44,331 nucleotides of DNA from Gemmatimonadota bacterium (GTDB lineage: Bacteria; Gemmatimonadota; Gemmatimonadetes; Gemmatimonadales; Gemmatimonadaceae): assembly GCA_947463135.1 (NCBI GenBank), contig CANHTA010000001.1, forward strand, positions 1-44,331, written 5' to 3'. Of this stretch, positions 30,271 to 39,900 are shown piece after piece; within the stretch, counting starts at the first letter, position 1; each line of letters opens with the position of its first letter. The notes under the pieces are model-generated. The model was not told the origin of the DNA and made no database searches. It was given only the letters and a program-made list of their open reading frames with translations. The position numbers were made by a program, and so were the translations under genes.

Positions 30271-32149
30271 CCACGTGGTCACGTCGCACCGCCGTGGAGC
30301 GGGGAAGCGGCTCGCCGGCGTTGCCTGTGTGATTGGCGCGTCGCTGATGCTGTCGGCGGGTCATCCGGCATCGGACACACCGCTGGCGGATGCCGTCCTC
30401 CGCGGTGACAGCGCGGCGCTCCGCGTGCTGCTCACGCAGGGCGTAGACGTGAACGAAGTGCAGGGAGACGGGATGACCGCGTTGCATTGGGCGGCCTCGC
30501 GCGGCAACGTGAGTGCAACACGGATGCTGGTGTCGGCCGGGGCACGCGTGGATCCCGTTACGCGCAATGGCCAGTACACCCCGCTGCATCTGGCCGCACA
30601 GAATGGACGGGCGGAAGCGGTACGGGCGCTATTGTCGGCCGGGGCGAACGTGAACGCCACCACATCGTCCGGCGGCGCCTCGGCGCTGCACTTCGCTGCG
30701 ACCAGCGGCGATGCGGCAACCATCGACGCCCTGATCGAGAAGGGCGCATCGGTGAACGTGCGGGAGAAGGCGTTCGCGCAAACACCACTCATGTGGGCGG
30801 CCGCGGCCAACCGGGTATCTGCCATTGCCGCGCTCGTGAAGCGTGGGGCTGACCTCGAAGCGGAAACGCGGACGCAGAGTATTCCTGAGCAGGAAAAAAA
30901 GGATCGCGCGTTTCTGGTGACGCGCTCGCGAAAGTTGGCGGCGATCAAGTCCGCCGACGCGTTGCTCGCACCGCGGCCTGTTGCACCGGCCACCGTTGCA
31001 CCGGCTACCGCCGCACCGGCCACCGCAACACCAGCGATCGCCGCAACACCTCGTACGGCACCACCGGCGGACGCAGCGCCGGCACCGTCTGGCAACTCAG
31101 ATACGCGGATCACACCAACGGCCGGTGATCGACGTCCACGAGGACCCACGTACGGCGATCTCGTGGGGAATAAAGGCGGCAACACCGCGCTGCTGTTGGC
31201 GGTGCGCGATGGTCAGGTGGCGGCGGTGAACGCACTCCTGATGGCGGGCGCGGATATCAATCACGCCAGCGCGGGTGACAGTACGACGCCGCTGTTGATG
31301 GCCACCATCAACGGCCGGTTTGATTTGGCGAAGTCACTGCTGGACCGGGGGGCCGACCCGAAGCGCGCCAGTGTCGCCAACGCCACGCCGCTTTATGCTG
31401 TTATCAACGTGGTGTGGGCCCCGAAGGCCGCGTATCCGCAACCGGTTGCCCAGTATCAGTCCACCATTAGCTATCTCGAGCTCATGGAAGCGCTCCTCAA
31501 AGCGGGCGCCGATGTGAATGTGCGACTGTCCAAACACCTCTGGTACATGTCGTACAACTTCGATCAGCTCAGCGTGAGTACGGCGGGGGCCACGCCGTTC
31601 TGGCGCGCGGCCTATGGCACCGATCTCGACGCCATGAAGCTGCTGCTCCGGTACGGCGCCGATCCTGGCATCGCTACCATCAAGCCGGCCGGTCGTCTGC
31701 CGGGCTCCGAAGAGCTCGATGCCGATGTGGCCGCGGGGAAGGATCCCTCAGGGTTGCCCCCGGTGCCGGAGAATGGCCCGGGCGTGTACGCGATTCATGC
31801 CGCCAGCGGTGCCGGCTACGGCGAGGGCTTTGCGGCGAACGCGCATCGTCATGCTCCGGACGGGTGGATGCCGACGGTGCGGTTTCTGGTGGAAGAGCTC
31901 AAGGCCGATGTGAACGCCCGCGATTTCAAAGGCTACACCCCGCTGCATCATGCCGCCGCGCGCGGTGACAACGAGGTCATCAAGTATCTCGTGAGTAAGG
32001 GCGCGGATGTGACGGCGGTCGCACGCACCGGGCAGACCACGGTGGATATGGCGAACGGTGCAGTACAGCGTATCCCGCCGTTCCTCGACACCATCGAATT
32101 GCTGGAGAAGATGGGAGCGAAGAACAACCACAAGTGCAAGAGCTGCTAA
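30257..32149 (+). CDS. Exported ankyrin-repeat protein
   Basis: A 630-residue protein whose start overlaps the DUF1552 gene end by 14 bases. A signal peptide is followed by a first block of about five ankyrin repeats (GMTALHWAASRGNVSATRML, TPLHLAAQNGRAEAVRALL, SALHFAATSGDAATIDALI, TPLMWAAAANRVSAIAALV). Next is a Lys-rich segment and an Ala/Pro/Thr linker. A second block has at least four repeats, some with long insertions, and a final clear repeat GYTPLHHAAARGDNEVIKYL. The protein ends in KCKSC, a CxxC with no residue after it. Similar proteins accompany DUF1592/DUF1552 pairs, presumably as periplasmic scaffolds. Confidence 0.9.
   Translation: MPMHNHVVTSHRRGAGKRLAGVACVIGASLMLSAGHPASDTPLADAVLRGDSAALRVLLTQGVDVNEVQGDGMTALHWAASRGNVSATRMLVSAGARVDPVTRNGQYTPLHLAAQNGRAEAVRALLSAGANVNATTSSGGASALHFAATSGDAATIDALIEKGASVNVREKAFAQTPLMWAAAANRVSAIAALVKRGADLEAETRTQSIPEQEKKDRAFLVTRSRKLAAIKSADALLAPRPVAPATVAPATAAPATATPAIAATPRTAPPADAAPAPSGNSDTRITPTAGDRRPRGPTYGDLVGNKGGNTALLLAVRDGQVAAVNALLMAGADINHASAGDSTTPLLMATINGRFDLAKSLLDRGADPKRASVANATPLYAVINVVWAPKAAYPQPVAQYQSTISYLELMEALLKAGADVNVRLSKHLWYMSYNFDQLSVSTAGATPFWRAAYGTDLDAMKLLLRYGADPGIATIKPAGRLPGSEELDADVAAGKDPSGLPPVPENGPGVYAIHAASGAGYGEGFAANAHRHAPDGWMPTVRFLVEELKADVNARDFKGYTPLHHAAARGDNEVIKYLVSKGADVTAVARTGQTTVDMANGAVQRIPPFLDTIELLEKMGAKNNHKCKSC
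30983..31042 (+). repeat. Four 15-bp tandem repeats in ankyrin gene linker
   Basis: Four units derived from GCACCGGCCACCG plus two bases encode APATV/APATA-like pentapeptides between the two ankyrin blocks. The first three are near-identical and the fourth has drifted. The unit keeps frame, so linker length could change by slippage. Confidence 0.7.
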
Positions 32150-32153
32150 CGCC

Positions 32154-33911
32154 TTAGGGCCGCGGTGCAACCTGCTGGAGCGCTAATTTCACGGCGGCGT
32201 AGGCATCCACCACGCCGCCCGTGCGCGAGAGTGTGCCGAACCGTACCGTTGCTCCATCACCCGGGCGCCGGACCTCGAGATCGGGCAGCTTGCGCACCGA
32301 CGCCATCAGGATATCGCGCACCTGCATGGCGCTGAGCTCCGGAAAATAGGTCATCAGGAGGGCGGCGACCCCCGAGACGACCGGCGCTGCCATGCTGGTG
32401 CCGCTCTCGCGTTTTGTTCCGCCCCCAGGCACCGTGGACAAGATGTCGACGCCCGGGGCAAACAGATCCACCTGATCTCGGCCATAGTTGGAAAAGTCGG
32501 CCGCCAATGCGGGCAGTGGCTTCCAGCTTGATGCGCCGACTTCAATCCAGTTCCGCGCACGCTGGCCACCGGGAAACATCGCCGTTGGAAACGATGGCGT
32601 CTCATCACTATTCTCGCCGTCATTCCCCGCTGCGTGCACCAACAGCACGCCCTTCGATTCGGCATAGCGCACCGCCGAATCCACCGAGGCTTTGCCTGGC
32701 GAATAGCTCTTGCCGAAGCTCATGTTCACGATCTGCGCGCCGTTGTCAACGGCATAGCGGATCGCACGCGCCACATCGCTGTCCCGTTCGTCACCATCCG
32801 GCACCGCCCGCACCGCCATGATCTGCACATGCGGTGCAATGCCTTGCATCGCATCGCGATCATCCCCGCGCTGGGCACCGATAATCCCCGCCACGTGCGT
32901 ACCATGCGAGGCATCTGGGCCGGTGACGTCGCGGGTGCCTGACACTGGTGTCCCCGACCGTGGATTGAACAGCGTGTCGAGCCCGTAGCGGGCTTGCGCG
33001 TCGTAGGCCTCACCAGCACTGCGAAGTTCGGTGGCACTCAGCCCATCGGCATCAAGCTGCAGCCACAGCTGCCGTGCCTTGGCTACGTCGGCGGAGAGCG
33101 GACGGAGTGCGCTGACCGAGGCCCGCGTGATCGGCACAGAGGGCAAGGCCGTCCCAAGCGTCTGCTCCACATTGCGGAGCAGGTCGCCGATACGCGCCAC
33201 TTGCTGTCGGGTCGATTGGACCTCCTGCACTTTGTTCTGATAGGCCGACGTCAGATCGTTGCAGGCCGCGTCGCTCGGCCTCACGGTGCGTGCACCCGCG
33301 GGTTGCCGACGGCAGGCCGCGTATAAACGCGTGAGCTCGAAGGTGTCGTAGCGTACCGGTGTGCCATCGGCGGTGGCGAGGAGATTCCAACCGAAGATGT
33401 CGTCGATCACTCCGTTGCCGTCGTCATCCCGGTTGTTGTCGGCGATCTCCCGCGGGTTCTTCCAAAGCGATGCGGCAAGGCGCGTGTGGGCGGTATCCAC
33501 GCCGCCGTCCACCACCGCAACGACGACGCGCCGCTGGGGCTGACGCGTGGCGAGCAACTCGCGAATGGCCCGATCAGAACCGACGCCCATCACGCGATCG
33601 GTCTCGTAATCCAACCGATGCCAATCCGAGCGCGCCGTGTCTGCCGCTGCCGGTGCCGCAGATGCCGACGATGGTGCTGCCGCCGGTGGTGTGGCTGGTG
33701 GCGTTGACGGTGAGGCCTCCACGCGTATCGGCGCCTGGAGGACGGGCTGCATAGCCGGTTCCGGTACGGCTGGTACCGGGCCACCGGCACGGGTACAGGC
33801 GGTACCACTGAGGGTTAACGGGAGCGCCACCAGATAGGCCACCAGCAATGCCATCGGCCTCCGGGGCGTGCGGGGGCACGTGGGGAGCACGGTCTGCAAC
33901 GGCGTGGCCAT
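32154..33911 (-). CDS. Subtilisin-like S8 serine protease, exported
   Basis: A 585-residue exported protease, last gene of the leftward operon and 29 bp after the giant lipoprotein. A signal or anchor segment (about 20-38) ends in GTAC, a weak lipobox, and a Pro/Ala linker follows. The catalytic triad is complete: D135 (VVVAVVDGGVD), H336 (SHGTHVAG) and S506 (ESGTSMAAP), with oxyanion N430 (HAAGND). Asp and His are about 200 residues apart; the gap holds a calcium-site-like DDDGNG loop and a helical insertion (about 200-315). The arrangement recalls the subtilisin-like subgroup common in Bacteroidota. ATG 33911 is chosen because it keeps two arginines before the hydrophobic segment; ATG 33854, with GGAGG upstream, is an alternative. 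Confidence 0.92.
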   Translation of the reverse strand: MATPLQTVLPTCPRTPRRPMALLVAYLVALPLTLSGTACTRAGGPVPAVPEPAMQPVLQAPIRVEASPSTPPATPPAAAPSSASAAPAAADTARSDWHRLDYETDRVMGVGSDRAIRELLATRQPQRRVVVAVVDGGVDTAHTRLAASLWKNPREIADNNRDDDGNGVIDDIFGWNLLATADGTPVRYDTFELTRLYAACRRQPAGARTVRPSDAACNDLTSAYQNKVQEVQSTRQQVARIGDLLRNVEQTLGTALPSVPITRASVSALRPLSADVAKARQLWLQLDADGLSATELRSAGEAYDAQARYGLDTLFNPRSGTPVSGTRDVTGPDASHGTHVAGIIGAQRGDDRDAMQGIAPHVQIMAVRAVPDGDERDSDVARAIRYAVDNGAQIVNMSFGKSYSPGKASVDSAVRYAESKGVLLVHAAGNDGENSDETPSFPTAMFPGGQRARNWIEVGASSWKPLPALAADFSNYGRDQVDLFAPGVDILSTVPGGGTKRESGTSMAAPVVSGVAALLMTYFPELSAMQVRDILMASVRKLPDLEVRRPGDGATVRFGTLSRTGGVVDAYAAVKLALQQVAPRP

Positions 33912-33940
33912 GGTGTGGGAGTCGGGAGTCGGTGGCGCGC

Positions 33941-36900
33941 TTACGGCGTCACGGTGGCAATGAGTCTCGTACCGGAGTGTGGCAGATAGGCGTTGATCGC
34001 CACCAGCCAGACGCCGGCCGCTGGCTGCGTGAACACGCACTCTTCGTTGGACCCGAAGAGATACGGTCGGCAGTCGGCGGTGCCGGTGTTGCCCGGTTGG
34101 AAGATCGAGAGGTCAGGGTCGCCGGTCCCACCACTGATGGCTACCGTGAGCCTGGTGGCTCCAGCGGGCACATACACGGCATAGAACCTATCCGAATCGC
34201 TAACGGCATTCGTAATCGAGACCGGCGTGCCACTCTGGAGCCCCACGTGTGCGATAAAGCTGGCGATAGCACTACGCCCCTCGGCCGTGGCGGTAATGCT
34301 CACAGAGCCGGTGGTCCCCGCGGTTACCACCCCCTCGCTCGTGACTTGCGCCACAGCAGACGCGGATGAGGACCACGCCACGGGACGACCCGCAATGATA
34401 GACCCATTCACGTCGCGGAGCGTGACGGCAAGCGGCACGGCGATGCCGGTTGGTAGATAGCCGCCATTCGGGACGAGGCTCACGCTCGTGACCGAGGCGA
34501 TCGTCACGGTCACGGGCATCGTGCTGGCTTGCCCTTCCACGGTTGCGGTGATGGTGGCTGATCCGGCGGCGATCGCGGTAAGGAGACCTTGTGAAGACAC
34601 CGAGGCCACGGCGGAATTGGAACTGGTCCAGACCACGGCCCGACGGGTCAGGGTGTTCCCCGCGGCGTCCAGCGAGGTGGCGTTGAGCTGCTGAACGGCC
34701 CCAACCAACAGATTTGCCGATCGCGGCGAGATGACGACCGCCGAAACGGGAGCCGTAACCTGCACACTGGCCGATGCCCTCACCCCGTCAATGGTGGCGG
34801 TGACGGTGGTCGAACCCGCACCTGTCGCGGTGACCACACCGGCCGCCGAGATGGTCGCGACGGCGGCGTTGGCGGTGGTCCACGTCACGGCGCGCCCCAC
34901 AAGCTCCCCGCCCTGCGCGTCGTAGGCGGTGGCGACCATGACCTGTGTCCCGCCAACGGTGAGCACGGTGCCAAAGGTGTTGAGGGTAACCGTCGCCACC
35001 GTTGGGGCCGTGATCGTCACGGCCGCGGTGGCGGTGAATCCTTCAACGGTGGCCGTTACCACCACCACACCGGGGGAGGCTGCCGCCGTGAGCACGCCCT
35101 GCGCGGAGATGGTTGCAAGGGCAGGGTTACTGCTGCTCCACGAGACGGCGCGCCCGGTGATCACATTCCCCGCGGCGTCAAATGCCGTGGCGATGAACGC
35201 CTTGGTACTCACCGCTGGCATTGAAAACGTCGAGGGGGTCACGGTCACGCTGGCAATCGGTACCAAGGACACGGTGACCGTCGTGCTGGTGGTCTTGCCT
35301 TCAACGATAGCGGTGATGGTAGTGGTGCCGGCGGCGATCGCCGTGAGCACGCCTTGGCTGCTGATGGAAGCAATCGCTGATGCCGAGCTGCTCCACACCA
35401 CGCCACGACCGGTGAGCACGGCCCCGTTGGCCGCAAAGGCGGAGGCCGTAAACTGTTGGGTCGCCCCAACGAGCATGCTGAGCGAGGTTGGCGACATCGT
35501 CACGGTGGCCACCGGTACCTGACTCACGGTGATGCTGGCCGTGGCCGTTCGCCCTTCAACCGTCGCCACCATGTTCACCGTGCCGGGGGCTACCCCGGTC
35601 ACGGCGCCTTGCGTGCTGATGGTGGCGATGGCCGTATTGGCGCTGCTCCACGTGACCACACGACCCGTGAGGGGGTTGTTACTCGCGTCAAAGGCCGACG
35701 CGGTGAGTTGCTGCACGTCGCCAACCGTCAGGTTGGCGCTCGTTGGACTGACGCTCACGGACACCACCGGTACCGCCGACACCGTCACCACGGCGGCGGC
35801 GGTTCTCCCCTCAACCAGGGCGTTAATCGTGGCGCTACCGGCGGTGATGGCGGTGACCACTCCCTGCGCGGAGACGGTGGCCACCGCAGGGTTCCCGCTG
35901 CTCCACACCACGGGGCGGCCGGTGAGCGGGGTCCCACTGGCGTCGGCGGCGGAGGCCGTGAGCGACTGGGAGGCGCCCACGAGCAGGCTCAGGCTACTGG
36001 GCGTAATGGAGACGGAGGCCACGGGGACGGCCGCCACGGTAATGCTGGCAGCGGCGAGCTTCCCCTCCACGGTCGCGGTGATAATGGCGACGCCGGGGGC
36101 GACGGCCGTGACCACGCCCTGCGCCGACACCGAGGCAATGGCGGGGAGATCACTGCTCCAGAGTACGGGGCGTCCGGTGAGCAGGGTCCCGTTTGCATCG
36201 TAGGCGGCCGCGCTCAGTGACTGCGTGGCGCCGACAATCAGATTGGCGTTGGCCGGCGAAATGGTGACGGCGGTCACCGGCACCACGGTCACCGAAACAG
36301 TGGCCGTCGCCGTTTTCCCTTCCACGGTGGCCGTGACGACCGTCGTGCCGGCGGCCACCGCCGTTACGACCCCCTGTGCGGAGATGGTGGCCACCGCAGG
36401 GGTGTTGCTACTCCACGTGACCGGCCGACCGGTGAGCGCGGCGCCGTCGGCATCAGCGGCCGACGCCGTCATGGCCTGACTTTCCCCCACGCGGAGGCTC
36501 ACGGCCGCCGGGGTCACCCGCACCGACACCACCGGCACCGGCGAGACGGTCACGGTCGCCGTGGCCGACCGTCCCTCGATGGTGGCGGTGATGGTGGAAG
36601 TTCCCGCGGACACGGCCGTGAGCACACCGCCCGTGGTGATGGTGGCGACCGGTGGGGCCGCGCTGCTCCACGTGATCGTGCGCCCGGTGAGCACATTCCC
36701 GTTGCCGTCAAACGCGGTGGCGGTAAACGACTGTGTGCTGCCTACGACGAGATTGACGGTTGATGGCGTCAAGACGACCGACGCCACCGGAATGGCGGAC
36801 ACCGTGACACTGGACGTGGCGGTTCTCCCCTCCACGCTGGCCGTGATGACGGCGGTACCGGGCGCGACGGCCGTGACGAGTCCGAGTGGCGACACGGTGG

Positions 36901-39900
36901 CAACCGTTGGCGTCTCGCTGCGCCACAGGACGGGGCGTCCCGTGAGTACGGCGCCATTGGCGTCGAAGGCAGACGCACTCAGTTGTTGCGTGCCACCCGT
37001 GTTCAAGCTGACAATCGGCGGCGTGACCGCCACCACCGACACGGGCACTGCGGTCACCGTTATGGTAGCCGTGGCGGTTTTCCCTTCCACGATCGCGGTG
37101 ATCGTGGCGCTCCCTGCCGCCACCGCCGACACGACGCCCTGCGACGACACCGAGGCCACCGTGGGATTGGCACTGCTCCATGCGACGGTACGGCCAGTTA
37201 AGGCGGTGCCTTCGGTGTCAAATGCCGACGCCGCCAACTGCTGGGTTTGTCCAACGAGAACGGTGGCCGATGTGGGGGAAATACGTACCGTTGCCACCGG
37301 CACCGCCGACACGGTGACGGTGGCGGCGGCGGTTCTCCCCTCAACCAGGGCGTTAATGGTGGCGCTACCGGCGGTGATGGCGGTGACCACGCCCTGTGCG
37401 GAGACCGTGGCCACCGCAGGGTTCCCGCTGCTCCACACCACGGGGCGGCCGGTGAGCGGGGTCCCACTGGCGTCGGCGGCGGAGGCGGTGAGCGACTGGG
37501 AGGCGCCAACGACCAAGCTCAGGCTACTGGGCGTAATGGAGACGGAGGCCACGGGGACGGCCGACACGGTAACGCTGGCGGAGGCGAGCTTCCCCTCCAC
37601 GGTCGCGGTGATGATGGCGACGCCGGGGGCAACGGCCGTGACGACGCCCTGCGCCGACACCGAGGCAATGGCGGGGAGATCACTGCTCCAGATTACCGGG
37701 CGTCCGGTGAGCAGGCCCCCGTTTGCATCGTAGGCGGCCGCGCTCAGTGACTGCGTGGCGCCGACAATCAGATTGGCGTTGGCCGGCGAAATGGTGACGG
37801 CGGTCACCGGCACCACGGTCACCGAAACAGTGGCCGTTGCCGTTTTCCCTTCCACGGTGGCCGTGACGACCGCCGTGCCGGCGGCCACCGCCGTCACGAC
37901 CCCCTGCGCGGAGATGGTGGCCACCGCGGGGGTGTTGCTACTCCACGTGACCGGCCGACCGGTGAGCGCGGCGCCGTCGGCATCAGCGGCCGACGCCGTC
38001 ATGGCCTGACTTTCCCCCACGCGGAGGTTCACGGCCGCCGGGGTCACCCGCACCGACACCACCGGCACCGGCGAGACGGTCACGGTCGCCGTGGCGGACC
38101 GGCCCTCGATGGTGGCGGTGACGGTGGAACTCCCCGCAGACACGGCCGTGAGCACACCGCCCGTGGTGATGGTGGCGACCGGTGGGGCCGCGCTGCTCCA
38201 CGTGATCGTGCGCCCGGTGAGCACATTCCCGTTGCCGTCAAATGCGGTGGCCGTAAACGATTGCGTGCTGCCCACGAGAAGGCTCACGACGGACGGGGTA
38301 ATGCTCACGGTGGCGACCCCCGACGGGGTCACGGTTATGGTGGCTCGCTCCGTAATCCCCTCCACGGTGGCCGATACCGTGGCCGATCCGGGAGAGATGG
38401 CGGTGAGCATCCCCTGCGGCGACACCGCCGCAATCGCCGGCGTGGCACTGCTCCAGGTAACAGGGCGACCCGTCAGCACCGCCCCACTCGCGTCGTAGGC
38501 CGTGGCAATGAGTTGCCGCGTGCTCCCCACGAGCAACGTCGCGCTGGGCGGCGAAATGCTGATCGCCACCACCGGCAGCGGCACAATCGTGTAGATCGCC
38601 GTTGCCGTCTTGCCGTCAACCGTTGCCGTGATAGACACCGAGCCGGGCGTCACGGCGGTGAGCCCCCCCTGGGCCGAGACGGTGGCGATGGCCGGCGTGC
38701 TGCTCGTCCACACGACTGAGCGGCCGGTGAGGATGGCACCACTGGCATCAAAGGCTGACGCCGACAGCTGCACGAACGCGCCCGCGGTGTAGGTGCCCGA
38801 CGGGGGCGAAATGGTCACGGTGTTGACGGCGACCGGCACCACCGACAGCGATGCGGTTCCGGTGCGCCCTTCAACTTGGGCGGTGATCGTGGCCGTGCCC
38901 GGTGCCACCGCCGTTACCACCCCCTGAGGCGAAATACTCGCCACGGCTGGGCTATTGCTGCTCCAGATGACGGTGCGCCCGGTAAGCAGGGTGCCGTTTG
39001 CGTCGCGGGCCGACGCCGTGAGCGACTGGGTGGAGCCCACCATTACCGAGGCCGACGCCGGCGTCACACTCACGCTGGCCACCGGTGGCCGCGTGACCGT
39101 GATCGTGGCGGCCGTGGATTTGCCCTCGAGCGAGGCCACGATGAGCGCTGAACCGGCGGAGACACCGGTGACCAGCCCGGTCACCGATACCGTGGCCACC
39201 GTGGCATCAGAGCTGGTCCACGTGGGCACCCGCCCGGTGAGCACCGCACCGGTCGCATCCACGGCGGAGGCGAGCAGCACTTGGGAACTGCCAACCAGGA
39301 GATCCACCGTGCTCGGCGTAATGCTGAGGCTGGCCGTGCCCACCGTGGACACCGTCACCGTTGCCGTCGCACTCCTCCCGTCAACGGTGGCGGAGATTAC
39401 CGCCGTGCCCGGGGCGACCGCCGTGACGAGCCCCTGCGCTGATATCGTGGCCACGGCTTGATTGGCCGATGACCACACAATCGGCCGGCCGGTAATCGGA
39501 ATGCCGGTGGCGCCGCTAGCCGTCGCGGTGAGCTGCTGCGTGGCCCCTTGCAGGACGCTCACCGACGCGGGCGTGATCTGCACGGTCGTGACAACCGGTG
39601 CCGATACCACCACGCTGGCCGATGCGCTTTTCCCTTCCACCGTGGCGGTGACCACCGCGGTGCCGGGGGCCACGCCCGTGACCACACCCTGCGACGAGAT
39701 CACCGCCACCGCTGCCGCGCTCGTGCTCCACGAGACGCTGCGTCCCGTGAGCACGGTCCCCGCCGCATCGAACGCCGACGCGGTCATGGCCTGACTGGCG
39801 GCAACCGTGAGAGAGACAGACGTCGGTGCGACCGTCACACTGGCCACCGGCGGTGGGGTCACGGTGATCGTGGCGGTCGCCGACTTCCCCTCGACCAAGG

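Noticed and set aside
24813-32149. M20-DUF1592-DUF1552-ankyrin cluster as a horizontally acquired island
   Set aside because: No integrase, transposase, tRNA-bounded repeats or clear base-composition change was seen, and the tRNA genes nearby are intact with no duplicated 3' ends.
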